Positions 1 through 8,149 of a stretch of 64,000 nt of DNA are shown piece after piece; the stretch's first letter is position 1, and each line of letters opens with the position of its first letter. The position numbers and the translations under genes are program-made. The stretch comes from DASUZB01 sp035535495 (GTDB lineage Bacteria > Actinomycetota > CALGFH01). The stretch covers positions 19,852 through 83,851 of the forward strand of contig DATLQA010000233.1 of NCBI GenBank assembly GCA_035535495.1. Reading direction: 5' to 3'. The notes under the pieces are model-generated. The model was not told the DNA's origin. It ran no database searches and was given only the letters and a program-made list of their open reading frames with translations.

Positions 1-66
1 GAGGCCGGCGTCGGTGCCGGTGAGCACCTGGTGCACTTCGAGGTCGGGCAGGAGGGTGGGGTTCAA
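1..66 (-). CDS. Partial CDS, N-terminus of a probable glycosyltransferase
   Basis: Only the first 22 codons are inside the window; the gene runs off the left edge. A TTG start is preceded on the minus strand by GGAGG with a 7-base spacer. The reading gives MNPTLLPDLEVHQVLTGTDA then G-L. The VHQVL-x-G pattern near the N-terminus resembles the first beta strand and glycine loop of actinobacterial GT4 glycosyltransferases. That would fit the glycan genes to the right, but 22 residues are too few for a firm family call. Confidence 0.45.
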   Translation of the reverse strand, partial: MNPTLLPDLEVHQVLTGTDAGL

Positions 67-562
67 GGATGATCCTCCGGTGGTGACAGGTGAGGCTCGG
101 CGCGACCCCGGCCGCCGCCAACGGCGGCGCGCCGCAGGGTTCGGGCGCGCTACCGCGGAGCGGGAGCGGTCAACGCCGCGTGGGGCGGGGTCCCTGGAGG
201 ATGGGCCCGAGCGGTTCCGGCAGGCTCAGGCGAGCCGCGCGGGACGCTGGGCCCCCGGACACGAGCACCACGGCGCCAGCCCGGTCGTGCGGGCGGCGCG
301 CTGGCGCGAGGCGTTGTCCCGGAGGTCCATCGGGGGGAGCATCCGCGGTGGGTCGCCTACCTGTCAAGCTCGCTCGCGCCATCTGGCCGGCGTGGCCACA
401 CGGCGCTGCTCGACCGACACCCGTGGGATCGCGCCGGTGCCTCGCGGACGCGCATTCCTGCGCTCAAAGCGGATACGATCCGATCCGGCACCGGAACCGT
501 CGCCCGGGCTGGTGCCTCCCCGTATGCACCCGGGTCGGCACGACGAGAACATCGGGAGCAGG
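67..562. other. Intergenic region between divergent genes
   Basis: About 500 bases of GC-rich sequence between a minus-strand and a plus-strand gene. Open frames exist on both strands, but their translations are Arg/Pro/Gly-rich low-complexity strings with no ribosome binding site and no recognisable motif, so I treat them as chance frames. The region must carry the promoters of both flanking genes; I could not pick out a convincing -35/-10 pair. Confidence 0.5.
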
Positions 563-1291
563 ATGATCGACGAGCACGATGCGGAGCGGGACGGAACGGG
601 GGAGCGGCAGGGGGCGGCCGGGGAGCCGGTGTCCAGCGACACCCCGCCCGCGAGCGAGCTCGTGACCGCTGACGAGCTGGACCTGGCGGAGGACGTCGGG
701 CTCGGCGAGGCCGAGCGGGCACTGCTGCGGTGGGCGCTCAGGCAGCGCCAGCGCGCCCCAGGCGAGCCGCTCCTGCCGACCGGGAACGAGCCGCTCCTGC
801 CGACCGAGGAGCCGACGCCCGACCCGGTGCCGCGGCCGACGCCACCGGCCAGGGCGACACCCACTCCGGCCCCTGAGCCGAGGCGCGAGGTGGCGCCGAT
901 CCCAGCGCCCCGGTCGAAGCCGGTGCGGCTGTGGCCCGAGCCGACCCCCGAGCCGACGGCGGCCCCGGCGCCGGTGCCAAGGCCCGAGGCGGCTGCCACG
1001 AGGGCGGATGACCGGCCCGCCTCTGCGTCGGAGCGGCTCCACAACTCCGCCGAGGAGGCGATCTCCGCCCTGGTCGCCGCGGGTGGCCCGGACCCACGGG
1101 ACTACGCGAGCCCGCGCCTGGACCGGCGGGCCAAGATGCTGATCGCGGTCGCGCTGGTGGTGCTGTTGGTGGTCTCGGTCGTCGGCGGCTTCGTCGGCTA
1201 CCGCGTGACCCACCGCGCCGCCGGTGCCGGGCCCGAGGCGGTCGGCAGGCCGGCCGGGATCCACGCCGCGCCGGCCAGGCTCAGCGTGTAG
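563..1291 (+). CDS. Proline-rich single-pass membrane protein, unknown function
   Basis: A 242-residue protein of no family I recognise. The start is the ATG after GGGAGCAGG; longer in-frame readings upstream are low complexity. The N-terminal part is acidic (ELVTADELDLAEDVGLGEAE). It is followed by an eight-residue tandem repeat (EPLLPTGN, EPLLPTEE) and a long Pro/Ala/Arg region. Near the C-terminus a basic stretch (DRRAKM) precedes one hydrophobic helix (LIAVALVVLLVVSVVGGFVG), leaving a short tail. Topology is probably N-terminus inside. It lies just upstream of rmlD in the same direction, but the roughly 90-base gap and a TAGGCT box over its stop codon suggest separate transcription. Confidence 0.6.
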   Translation: MIDEHDAERDGTGERQGAAGEPVSSDTPPASELVTADELDLAEDVGLGEAERALLRWALRQRQRAPGEPLLPTGNEPLLPTEEPTPDPVPRPTPPARATPTPAPEPRREVAPIPAPRSKPVRLWPEPTPEPTAAPAPVPRPEAAATRADDRPASASERLHNSAEEAISALVAAGGPDPRDYASPRLDRRAKMLIAVALVVLLVVSVVGGFVGYRVTHRAAGAGPEAVGRPAGIHAAPARLSV

Positions 1292-1382
1292 GCTGCCGCG
1301 GTCGGCCCCACGGCCACTCGCAACCGGACATGCTGCGCGGTCCCGCCGGCTGGGGCACCCCGAGCAACGGAGGTCTGGACGC

Positions 1383-2255
1383 GTGCGCGTGCTCGTCACC
1401 GGAGCCAACGGCCAGGTCGGCCAGGAGCTGCTGGCCGCGTTCGGCGACGCCAAGGAGGTCCACGCGTTCAGCCACGCCGAGCTGGACGTGGGCAGCTGGC
1501 CGGCGGTGGCGTCGACGGTCGCCGAGCTCGAGCCCGACCTGGTCTGCAACGCGGCCGCGTACACCGACGTCGACGGCTGCGAGGGCGACCCGGACCGGGC
1601 CTTCCGCGACAACTGCCTCGCCCCGCGCCACCTCGCCCTTGCCTGCCGCGAGGTCGACGCCGAGCTGGTCCACATCTCCACCGACTACGTCTTCGAGGGC
1701 GGCGCCCGCGCGTCGCGCCCCGACGGCTACGGCGAGTACGACCCGACCGTGCCGGCCAGCGTCTACGGGCGCTCCAAGCTGGCCGGCGAGCAGGCGATCC
1801 GCGACCTCTGGAGCCGCCACTACCTGGTCCGCACCGCCTGGGTGTACGGCGCCGGCCGCAACTTCGTCGGCACCATCCTGCGGCTGGCGTCCGAGCGCCC
1901 CACCCTGCGGGTGGTAGACGACCAGCTCGGCAGCCCCACCTGGTCGCGCGACCTGGCGAGCGGCATCCGGGTGCTGGTCCGCACCGGCCAGCACGGCACC
2001 TACCACCTCACCGGCGGCGGGTTCTGCTCCTGGTACGAGCTGGCACGCGCCGTGCTGGCCGGCACCGGCCAGGACCCGGACCGGGTGGAGCCGTGCTCGA
2101 GCGACGAGTTCCCCAGGCCGGCGCGGCGGCCCGCCTGGTCGGTGCTGGACAACCGGCTCGCCCGCCTGGTCGGCGTCCCGCCGCTCCGCCCCTGGCAGCA
2201 GGCCCTCCAGGCCTACCTCGAGGAGCGTGCGACACCACCCGTCGCGGTGGGCTGA
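1383..2255 (+). CDS. rmlD: dTDP-4-dehydrorhamnose reductase
   Basis: RmlD catalyses the last step of dTDP-L-rhamnose synthesis, NAD(P)H-dependent reduction of dTDP-4-keto-L-rhamnose, in the cytoplasm. The 290-residue product is of normal length. It shows the Rossmann motif GANGQVG at about residues 7-13, STDYVF near 99-104, the catalytic Tyr-Lys pair in YGRSK near 128-132, and a C-terminal RPAWSVLDNRL segment typical of the family. The GTG start is chosen because CGGAGG lies 9 bases upstream and the glycine loop follows directly. The dTDP-rhamnose would feed the glycosyltransferases in this window. No rmlA, rmlB or rmlC is present here. Confidence 0.93.
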   Translation: MRVLVTGANGQVGQELLAAFGDAKEVHAFSHAELDVGSWPAVASTVAELEPDLVCNAAAYTDVDGCEGDPDRAFRDNCLAPRHLALACREVDAELVHISTDYVFEGGARASRPDGYGEYDPTVPASVYGRSKLAGEQAIRDLWSRHYLVRTAWVYGAGRNFVGTILRLASERPTLRVVDDQLGSPTWSRDLASGIRVLVRTGQHGTYHLTGGGFCSWYELARAVLAGTGQDPDRVEPCSSDEFPRPARRPAWSVLDNRLARLVGVPPLRPWQQALQAYLEERATPPVAVG

Positions 2256-2297
2256 CCGCGCGACCGACCCCGGCGGCCGGGCCGCTCCCTTGGCCGG

Positions 2298-3104
2298 CTA
2301 CTCCTGGGGGTCGTCGGTGTGTCTGGCCACCACGTAGACCTCGGCCGGCTGATGCATGGCGTCGGTCAGCGCGCGGTGGGCGAGCAGGATCCGCCGCGCC
2401 GAGTCCTGCGTCTCCGCCAGCCGGTCGGCCACCGTCTTGAGCACGTGGACGAGGTTGTGGGCGAACGCCGGGTCGTGTGCCTCCCCGGCCGGTCGGCCGC
2501 GTTCGTGGTGCTCGAGGCCGCGGCCGAGCTTGGTGAGCGCCTGGCCGATGGCGTCGGCGAGGTCGGGATGCACGGTCGGCTCGTCAGCGCGCAGCCAGGC
2601 CGGCGGGTCCGGGCGGGTCGCCGGGTTGCCGCCGGAATCCTCCACCTGGAAACCCGCCCGCCGGCTCAGGTAGGCGAGCAGCGAGAGGTCGTAGAGCCGG
2701 ACCAGGGCCGGGTCGCGCCAGGCGTCAGCGGCCAGCACGGCGTAGGAGGCAGGGTTGGCCACCGACGCCACCAGCCGGCCGCCGGGAGCGAGCACGCGGC
2801 CGACGCCGGCCAGCAGCCGCAGGGCCTCTGGTGCCTGCAGCCGGTCGAGCAGGCGGCCGCAGAACACCGCGCGGTACGGGCCGGGCGGCGGCTCGGCGTC
2901 CAGGTGACCGAACGCCCGCGCCGCCTCCTTGCCGGCCGGCCCTGTCCTGATCCCGCTGGCCTCGACCCCGTCGGCGGCCAGCAGCTCGACCAGCTCCTGC
3001 TGGTCGGGACCGAGCGCGAGCACCGGGCCACGGCCGCGCAGCAGCGGCAGGTAGTGCCGCAGGCGGTCGCTCGCTGGCACGGCCGGCGGCAGCGCGAGGC
3101 TCAC
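2298..3104 (-). CDS. Methyltransferase-fold protein with decayed SAM site
   Basis: A 268-residue protein homologous along most of its length to the methyltransferase at 15132-15983. Both share a PASYAVL/PACYAVL block, a WRDP-x2-VR-x-YD block and a C-terminal helical region with RLAETQDSAR / RLRETQEAVR. The canonical motif I of the other copy (DLGCGRGDF) is ALGPDQQEL here, and the motif II acidic residue region (VGVDSDEG) is SGIRTGPAG. It therefore probably cannot bind S-adenosylmethionine in the usual way and may be a pseudoenzyme. It is convergent with rmlD and lies 24 bases downstream of the acyltransferase gene on the same strand, so the two may be co-transcribed. Confidence 0.75.
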   Translation of the reverse strand: MSLALPPAVPASDRLRHYLPLLRGRGPVLALGPDQQELVELLAADGVEASGIRTGPAGKEAARAFGHLDAEPPPGPYRAVFCGRLLDRLQAPEALRLLAGVGRVLAPGGRLVASVANPASYAVLAADAWRDPALVRLYDLSLLAYLSRRAGFQVEDSGGNPATRPDPPAWLRADEPTVHPDLADAIGQALTKLGRGLEHHERGRPAGEAHDPAFAHNLVHVLKTVADRLAETQDSARRILLAHRALTDAMHQPAEVYVVARHTDDPQE

Positions 3105-3128
3105 GGGCGTGTCCTGTCCGAGGTCGTG

Positions 3129-3782
3129 CTACTGCCAGTGCTCGATGGTCCTGACCGGCTTGGCCGGGACGCCCGCGACGAGGGTGGAGGGGGGGACGTC
3201 GCGGGTGACGACCGACCCGGCGGCAACGACGGCGCCGTCACCGATGGTCACCCCCTTGAGCACGAGCGCGTTGGTCCCGACCCAGACACGGTCGCCGATC
3301 ACGATCGGCGCGGTGTGGGGCTGTGGCAGCCCGTCCACGTAGACGGCGTGGAAGTCGGTGTCCAGGATCTGCACGTTCCAGGAGATGTTGCAACCCGAAC
3401 CAATGGTCACGCCGCTGGCGACCAGGATCTTGGTGAAGCCGTTGACCATCGTCTGGTGGCCGATCTCGAGCTGGCCGGCGTCGACCACGATCCGGGAGCC
3501 GCGGTGCAGGTTGACCTGCCCGTCGACCACGAACTGGGCGCCGGGGCGGATCCGGATCACGGTCTCGTCCCTGACGGTGGTCAGGCCGAAGCTGCCGATG
3601 CCGATGCGCAGGTGCCCGTTGTTGCGGAACACCAGCCGGCTGGGGTCGTCGATCACGGTGGCGGACCCGATCGACACCGGCAGGCGGTGGCGCAGCTCGT
3701 AGCGGAGCCGCCCCCGCCAGGCGGCCACGGGCGACACCTCCTGCTCCCGCCAAAGCTGCCGGTCGATCGCCTCTCGGAACAT
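3129..3782 (-). CDS. Left-handed beta-helix acyltransferase (hexapeptide repeat family)
   Basis: A 217-residue cytoplasmic O- or N-acyltransferase of the LbH (LacA/Maa/WbbJ/CysE-like) type. Hexapeptide repeats run through the middle and end (IGSGCN, IGDRVW, VGTNAL, LKGVTI, GDGAVV, AAGSVV), with the family's VAGVPAKPVR C-terminus. A likely catalytic histidine lies in ILDTDFHAV. An N-terminal non-repeat region of about 60 residues resembles polysaccharide-cluster acyltransferases. The ATG start has AGAGGAG 10 bases upstream. It probably acetylates a glycan or nucleotide-sugar made by the surrounding genes; the acceptor cannot be read from sequence. Confidence 0.85.
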   Translation of the reverse strand: MFREAIDRQLWREQEVSPVAAWRGRLRYELRHRLPVSIGSATVIDDPSRLVFRNNGHLRIGIGSFGLTTVRDETVIRIRPGAQFVVDGQVNLHRGSRIVVDAGQLEIGHQTMVNGFTKILVASGVTIGSGCNISWNVQILDTDFHAVYVDGLPQPHTAPIVIGDRVWVGTNALVLKGVTIGDGAVVAAGSVVTRDVPPSTLVAGVPAKPVRTIEHWQ

Positions 3783-3962
3783 TCCTCGCTCGCTCCTCTT
3801 TCGATGGTCCCGAGGGTCGACGCAGCGGAGCGGCGACCCCCGGCGACAAGATCCCCGGGACCTTCTCACTTCCGCGCCCTGTAGGACAAAGCGCCGCGAA
3901 GCCCCGGGCCCGGCCGGTGTCCACAGCCTTCCCATTCGTCGGGGTCGGCACCTGGAAGCACG

Positions 3963-3968
3963 TATACT
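3963..3968 (+). promoter_or_regulatory. -10 box TATACT, probable leaderless promoter
   Basis: TATACT ends 9 bases before the ATG of the membrane protein gene, and no Shine-Dalgarno sequence lies in between (CCCCGCCTC). Transcription would start at or within a couple of bases of the ATG, giving a leaderless mRNA. No good -35 is visible at 17-bp spacing. The same TATACTCC string occurs upstream of the ABC exporter at 20001. Confidence 0.5.
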
Positions 3969-3977
3969 CCCCGCCTC

Positions 3978-6053
3978 ATGGCGGTCGGAGAGGTTCGTGA
4001 CATCGACGCCGTGCCGGGCACGACCGGCGAGGCCCAAGCGGAACGCAGGGAGGCGCCCGCGCCCCTGTACGCGGCCGAGGTCGCCGTCGGCGGGGCCGCG
4101 CTCGCGCTCGCCCTGCTCGCCTGGGCCGGCCTCGCGCTCGCCCACGCCCGCCACTACAGCCTCGCCGCCGCCGCCGGCCTCACCCTGGTGGCGCTGGCCG
4201 TGGTCGTCCTGCTCGCCCGGGCCGGCGCGTCACGGCGTCCCGGTGGCCGCCCGCGGCTGGCGCTCGACCCGCCCGGGCTGGTCATGGTGGGCGTGCTCGC
4301 GCTGATCACCGCGGTCCTGCTCTTCCCCGGCTTCCCCTACGGCGTCGGCGACAAGGACCCTGGCGGCTACGTGTCGCAGGGCATCCTCATGGCCCGCACC
4401 GGCGACTGGGCGATGAACGACCCGGTGCTCGACAAGGCCCGCATCCCCAGGGTCGCGCTCGCCTCGCCCGGCGCGCGGCTGCCCGGCCAGTGGATCGAGC
4501 ACGCCCAGGTCCCGCGCCGCACCATCCCGCAGTTCTACCACCTCTGGTCCGCCGCTCTGGCCAGCGCGTTCGCCGCCGGCGGCTACACCGGCCTGGCGAA
4601 CCTCAACCCGCTCTGCGGGGTGCTCGCGGCCTGCCTCGCCGCCCTCGCCGTCCGCAGGGTGTTCGGGCTGGTCGCCGGCTCGCTGGCCGGCCTGCTGCTG
4701 GCCGCCAACATGCTCGAGGTCTGGCAGGCCAAGTACCTGACCAGTGAGGTGTTCACCCAGGTCCTGGTGCTCGGGTCGATCCTCGGGGTGGTGCTCGCCC
4801 TGCGGACCGGGTGGCGCCTGCCCGCCGGCGTGGCCGGGCTGCTGCTCGGGCTCGGCTTCCTCGCCAGGGCCGACGGCCTGGTCCTGATCCTGATCGCGGT
4901 GGGGATCGGCTGCGTGCTGATCGCCACCGGCCGTTTCGACGCCCGCGCCGGCTGGTTCGCCGCCGGCCTCACGCTCACCCTGCCCCACGGCTTCCTGCAG
5001 GCCTACCACTTCGCCAGGCTCTACACCATCTCGGTGAAGCTGCCGGGGGCGACCACGGTGCTCGTGGCCATGGCGGTGCCGCTCGCCCTGGCGCTCGCGC
5101 TGCGCCGCTTCGCCCGGCCGCTGGGGGAGTGGGTGGCCCGCCTGATCGCCGAGCCGCGCGTCCAGCTCCTGGCCGGCGCGGCCATCGTCGGCCTGGCCGT
5201 GCTGCTGCTGGCGGTCGGGTTCCTGCGCCCAAGGCTCTTCGGGATCGACTACTTCAACTACAACGGCCGGGTCATCCGCAGCTACGACGAGCAGGCCCTC
5301 CGCCGCCTGTCCTGGTTCTTCACCCTGCCCGGGTTCGCGCTGATGGTGGCCGGGCTGGCCTACCTCGCCCTGCGCCGCTGGTCGGCGGCCGCCTGGGCGC
5401 TGGTCCTTCCCGGGTTGCTGCTGTTCCCGCTGTACGCCTACGAGGCGCAGAACTCGAGCCGGCTGATGTGGTGGAACCGCCGCTTCGTGCCGGTGGTGGT
5501 GCCGGCGGTGATCATCCTGATCGCGGTGGCCCTGGCCGTCGCCGTGGCCTGGACGGGACGCTGGCGCTGGCCCGTGCGCCTGGCCGGGCTGGCCGCCACC
5601 GGCGCGCTGCTGGCGGTGTTCCTCGGCCAGTCCCTGCCGCTCCGCCACCACCACGAGTTCGCCGGGTCGTTCGAGATCAGCCAGCGCGTCAGCCGCCTCG
5701 CCGGCGACCGCCAGGGCGTGTACCTGTGGCAGTCCCCGGGCGGGCGGCCGGTCTCGGCGACCTCGCTGTTCGCCTCGCCGTTGTGGCTGCAGGAGGGCGA
5801 GATCAGCGCGCTGCTGCCGAGGCGGCCCGACCCCGGCTACGTGCGCTCGTTCGTGCGCGGGTTCCCCGGGCAGCCGGTGTTCGTGGTGAGCGCGGGCGGC
5901 CGGGCCCTCGCCGGCTACGAGCGCGTCGGCCTCCGCCCGGTCGACCGGGTCCGCGCGACCCTGCCGTTCTGGGCCGAGAGCGACACCAGCCGGCCGTCCA
6001 GGGCCGGCGCGGTCCCGGTCGACTTCACCGTCTGGCGGGTCGCCGGCACGTAG
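3978..6053 (+). CDS. Polytopic GT-C-like membrane glycosyltransferase, copy 1
   Basis: A 691-residue integral membrane protein with about 12 hydrophobic helices, exactly as long as its paralogue at 16181-18256. Shared hallmarks are FPGFPYGV-x-DKDPGGYV in the first large external loop near residue 125, a later FNYNGRVIRSYDEQ segment near 430, and LMWW-x-RRFVP. An acidic motif in loop 1 of a many-helix protein is the pattern of GT-C enzymes, which transfer sugars from polyprenyl-phosphate donors on the outer face of the membrane. That activity is inferred from architecture; donor and acceptor are unknown. It is divergent from the acyltransferase and methyltransferase-fold genes. Confidence 0.72.
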   Translation: MAVGEVRDIDAVPGTTGEAQAERREAPAPLYAAEVAVGGAALALALLAWAGLALAHARHYSLAAAAGLTLVALAVVVLLARAGASRRPGGRPRLALDPPGLVMVGVLALITAVLLFPGFPYGVGDKDPGGYVSQGILMARTGDWAMNDPVLDKARIPRVALASPGARLPGQWIEHAQVPRRTIPQFYHLWSAALASAFAAGGYTGLANLNPLCGVLAACLAALAVRRVFGLVAGSLAGLLLAANMLEVWQAKYLTSEVFTQVLVLGSILGVVLALRTGWRLPAGVAGLLLGLGFLARADGLVLILIAVGIGCVLIATGRFDARAGWFAAGLTLTLPHGFLQAYHFARLYTISVKLPGATTVLVAMAVPLALALALRRFARPLGEWVARLIAEPRVQLLAGAAIVGLAVLLLAVGFLRPRLFGIDYFNYNGRVIRSYDEQALRRLSWFFTLPGFALMVAGLAYLALRRWSAAAWALVLPGLLLFPLYAYEAQNSSRLMWWNRRFVPVVVPAVIILIAVALAVAVAWTGRWRWPVRLAGLAATGALLAVFLGQSLPLRHHHEFAGSFEISQRVSRLAGDRQGVYLWQSPGGRPVSATSLFASPLWLQEGEISALLPRRPDPGYVRSFVRGFPGQPVFVVSAGGRALAGYERVGLRPVDRVRATLPFWAESDTSRPSRAGAVPVDFTVWRVAGT

Positions 6054-6082
6054 CCTGCCCGGCGGACGGTGGCGCCACCGCG

Positions 6083-6430
6083 CTAGTGCCCGGCGCGGGT
6101 GCAGGCGTCCCTGGCGCGGGTGTAGCTCGGGCCGTCGACCACGCCGTGCGCGGCGAGCCGGGCGGCCTCCGCGCACGCCGGGCTCTCGACCGGACGGGGC
6201 GGGGTCGGGTCGTCGGCGAAGTACCTGACGGCGAGCTGCGCGAAGATCCAGAACAGCGCGCCGACCATGAGCACGCTGACGATCCGCGGCCGGGCCACCT
6301 TGGTGCCCGCAGCCTCGTGCGCCCACAGCGGCAGCCGCCGCTTGGCGTGATCCCATTGCGGCCCCCCCGGCCGGAGGATCAGGACCAGCAGCAGGACGAT
6401 CGCGATGAAGCCGAGGGTCCCAGAGTCCAT
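6083..6430 (-). CDS. Small two-helix membrane protein, unknown function
   Basis: A 115-residue protein with an N-terminal hydrophobic helix (GFIAIVLLLVLILR) and a second one (IVSVLMVGALFWIFAQLAV), joined by a basic loop, and a C-terminal soluble tail of about 45 residues containing two cysteines (SPACAEA and RDACTRAG). The tail could be disulfide-bonded outside the cell. The start is the ATG at the first helix; the ribosome binding site is weak. It is convergent with the membrane glycosyltransferase, with the 14-base palindrome CGGTGGCGCCACCG between them. I recognise no family. Confidence 0.6.
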   Translation of the reverse strand: MDSGTLGFIAIVLLLVLILRPGGPQWDHAKRRLPLWAHEAAGTKVARPRIVSVLMVGALFWIFAQLAVRYFADDPTPPRPVESPACAEAARLAAHGVVDGPSYTRARDACTRAGH

Positions 6431-6702
6431 GGTTCAGGCTCGCGCCAGGTTCGCCTGATGTCAACCAGTTCGCGCGGTTCGTGAGCGCTGTCGGCCGTGG
6501 CCGGGGGGAGCGGCTCGGCGCCTCGACTCCGACCGCACCGGCCGCCGGGCGGAGCGAGTTCAACCGCCTCAAGACCGGCCCCTGACCGCCGGCCGGAGCC
6601 GGCATCCCCGGCCCCGGCCTGAGACGCGGTGTTCAAGTCACCCCTTCCGGACGCCGACCCTCCAGCTTGTTCACGACCAAGCTGTCGGGGAGGTCCGGTT
6701 CC

Positions 6703-8097
6703 ATGCCCCGCCGTTCGCGCTGGCCTGCCCACATCCTGCTGCTGGCGACCGTCGCCGCCCTGCTGGGCGGGCCCACCGCGGTCAGGCCCGCCGCGCTCGC
6801 CGCTGACCCGTCCGCATCCGATCCGTTCGCCCCGGCGCCGGGCCGGCGGCCGGCCGCCCAGGCACCGGCACGGGCGCCGGCCGCGGCGCCGGCAGCCTTC
6901 CGCATCAGCGGCGGCGGCTACGGCCACGGGGTCGGGATGGGCCAGTACGGCGCCTACGGCATGGCGCTGCGCGGCCGGTCCGCCGCCGCGATCGTCGGCT
7001 TCTACTACGGTGGCGCGGCGGCGCGGAGGGTGGCGCTGCCGGCCGCCATCCGGGTCGGCGTCCTGCAGGCGCCCCGCGACCCCAGCACCGGCGGGCGGCT
7101 GACCAGGGTCCTGGTCCGCGGCCTGCGCCTCCCCGGCCACCGCTCCACCGGCACGATCGCCGCCGGCGGGATCGGCAAGCGGCACCAGGCCATGGCGAAG
7201 GGCCTGCCAGCCAACGTCACCTACGCCGTCCGGCCCGACCGCGGCGGGGTCTCGGTGTTCGCCGGGTCCAAGCGGGTGTTCGGGCCGACCTTGGCTGGCA
7301 CCGGGGTCCGCATCCGCTACCAGGAGGGCATGCGCCTGCCGGCCCTGCTGTCGATGCCGCAGGCCGGTCGGACGCTGCGCTGGGGCCGGCTGGAGGTCAG
7401 CCTGGTCCGCGAGCGGAGCGCCTTCCGGCTCCGCGCGGTCGTGGTGATGGCGTTCAACACCTACCTCCGCGGTCTGGCCGAGATGCCGAGCTCATGGCCG
7501 GCCAAGGCGCTCCAGGCACAGGCCATCGCCGGGCGCAGCTACGCCCTGGCCACGGTCCGCAAGGCCGGCCAGCACCGCGCCAGGTCCCGCTGGGACGGCT
7601 GCGACTGCGGCGTCTACGCCAGCGTCCGCGACCAGAACTGGATCGGCTGGTCCAAGGAGGCCGGCCCGTCCGGCGGCCGCTGGGTGGCGGCGGTGCGGGC
7701 CACCGGCTCGCTGGCGGTGGTCTGGCGGGGCCGGCTGGTGCAGGCGTTCTACTCGTCCTCGTCCGGCGGCCACACCGCCGCGGCCACCACCTGGGGCGGG
7801 CCGAGCCTGCCCTGGCTGCCCGCCCGCGCCGACCCGGACGACGCCGTCCGCGGCCACAACCCGAACCACCGCTGGACCGTCGTCCGTTCGGCCGCGAACG
7901 TCTCGGCCGCCCTCCGCCGCTACCACGTCGGCACGGTCGTCGGCCTCCGGGTGAGCCTGGCCGACGGCTCCGGACGCGCCCGCTCCGTCCAGGTCCGCGG
8001 GACGGCCCGGAGCGTGACCCTCGCCGGCGGCACCTTCCGCAGCCTGCTCCGGCTCAAGTCCACCAGATTCCGGATCGCCCCCGTGGCCACCGGCTGA
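6703..8097 (+). CDS. Secreted SpoIID/LytB-domain protein
   Basis: A 464-residue exported protein. An N-terminal signal peptide (RRSR then a hydrophobic run to about residue 35) is followed by a Pro/Ala-rich linker, the GGGYGHGVGMGQYGA motif near residues 70-84 and the SpoIID core with EMPSSWPAKALQAQAIAGRS near 259-278. SpoIID of Bacillus is a lytic transglycosylase acting on stripped peptidoglycan; actinobacterial members are presumed wall-remodelling proteins in non-sporulating contexts too. The ATG is chosen because GGGGAGG lies 9 bases upstream. It is followed after about 50 bases by the amidase gene, so both probably form a peptidoglycan-remodelling pair. Confidence 0.85.
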   Translation: MPRRSRWPAHILLLATVAALLGGPTAVRPAALAADPSASDPFAPAPGRRPAAQAPARAPAAAPAAFRISGGGYGHGVGMGQYGAYGMALRGRSAAAIVGFYYGGAAARRVALPAAIRVGVLQAPRDPSTGGRLTRVLVRGLRLPGHRSTGTIAAGGIGKRHQAMAKGLPANVTYAVRPDRGGVSVFAGSKRVFGPTLAGTGVRIRYQEGMRLPALLSMPQAGRTLRWGRLEVSLVRERSAFRLRAVVVMAFNTYLRGLAEMPSSWPAKALQAQAIAGRSYALATVRKAGQHRARSRWDGCDCGVYASVRDQNWIGWSKEAGPSGGRWVAAVRATGSLAVVWRGRLVQAFYSSSSGGHTAAATTWGGPSLPWLPARADPDDAVRGHNPNHRWTVVRSAANVSAALRRYHVGTVVGLRVSLADGSGRARSVQVRGTARSVTLAGGTFRSLLRLKSTRFRIAPVATG

Positions 8098-8149
8098 CCC
8101 TACCGCTCTGGTCCACCGGCCGCCCGCACCGACATGGAGGTCCTGCCCG

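Noticed and set aside
14..562. Long open frame in front of the proline-rich membrane protein, making a 425-residue product
   Set aside because: The extra 183 residues are Arg/Gly-rich without motif or ribosome binding site, and they lie over the start of a minus-strand gene.
6067..6080. 14-base palindrome CGGTGGCGCCACCG between convergent genes as terminator
   Set aside because: A perfect palindrome with no loop and no T-run is weak as an RNA hairpin; listed only in the neighbouring gene entry.
4230..6605. Minus-strand open frame of 791 codons opposite the first membrane protein
   Set aside because: The composition (His, Gln, Arg, Gly) is typical of an antisense reading of hydrophobic coding sequence, and the plus-strand protein has clear conserved blocks.
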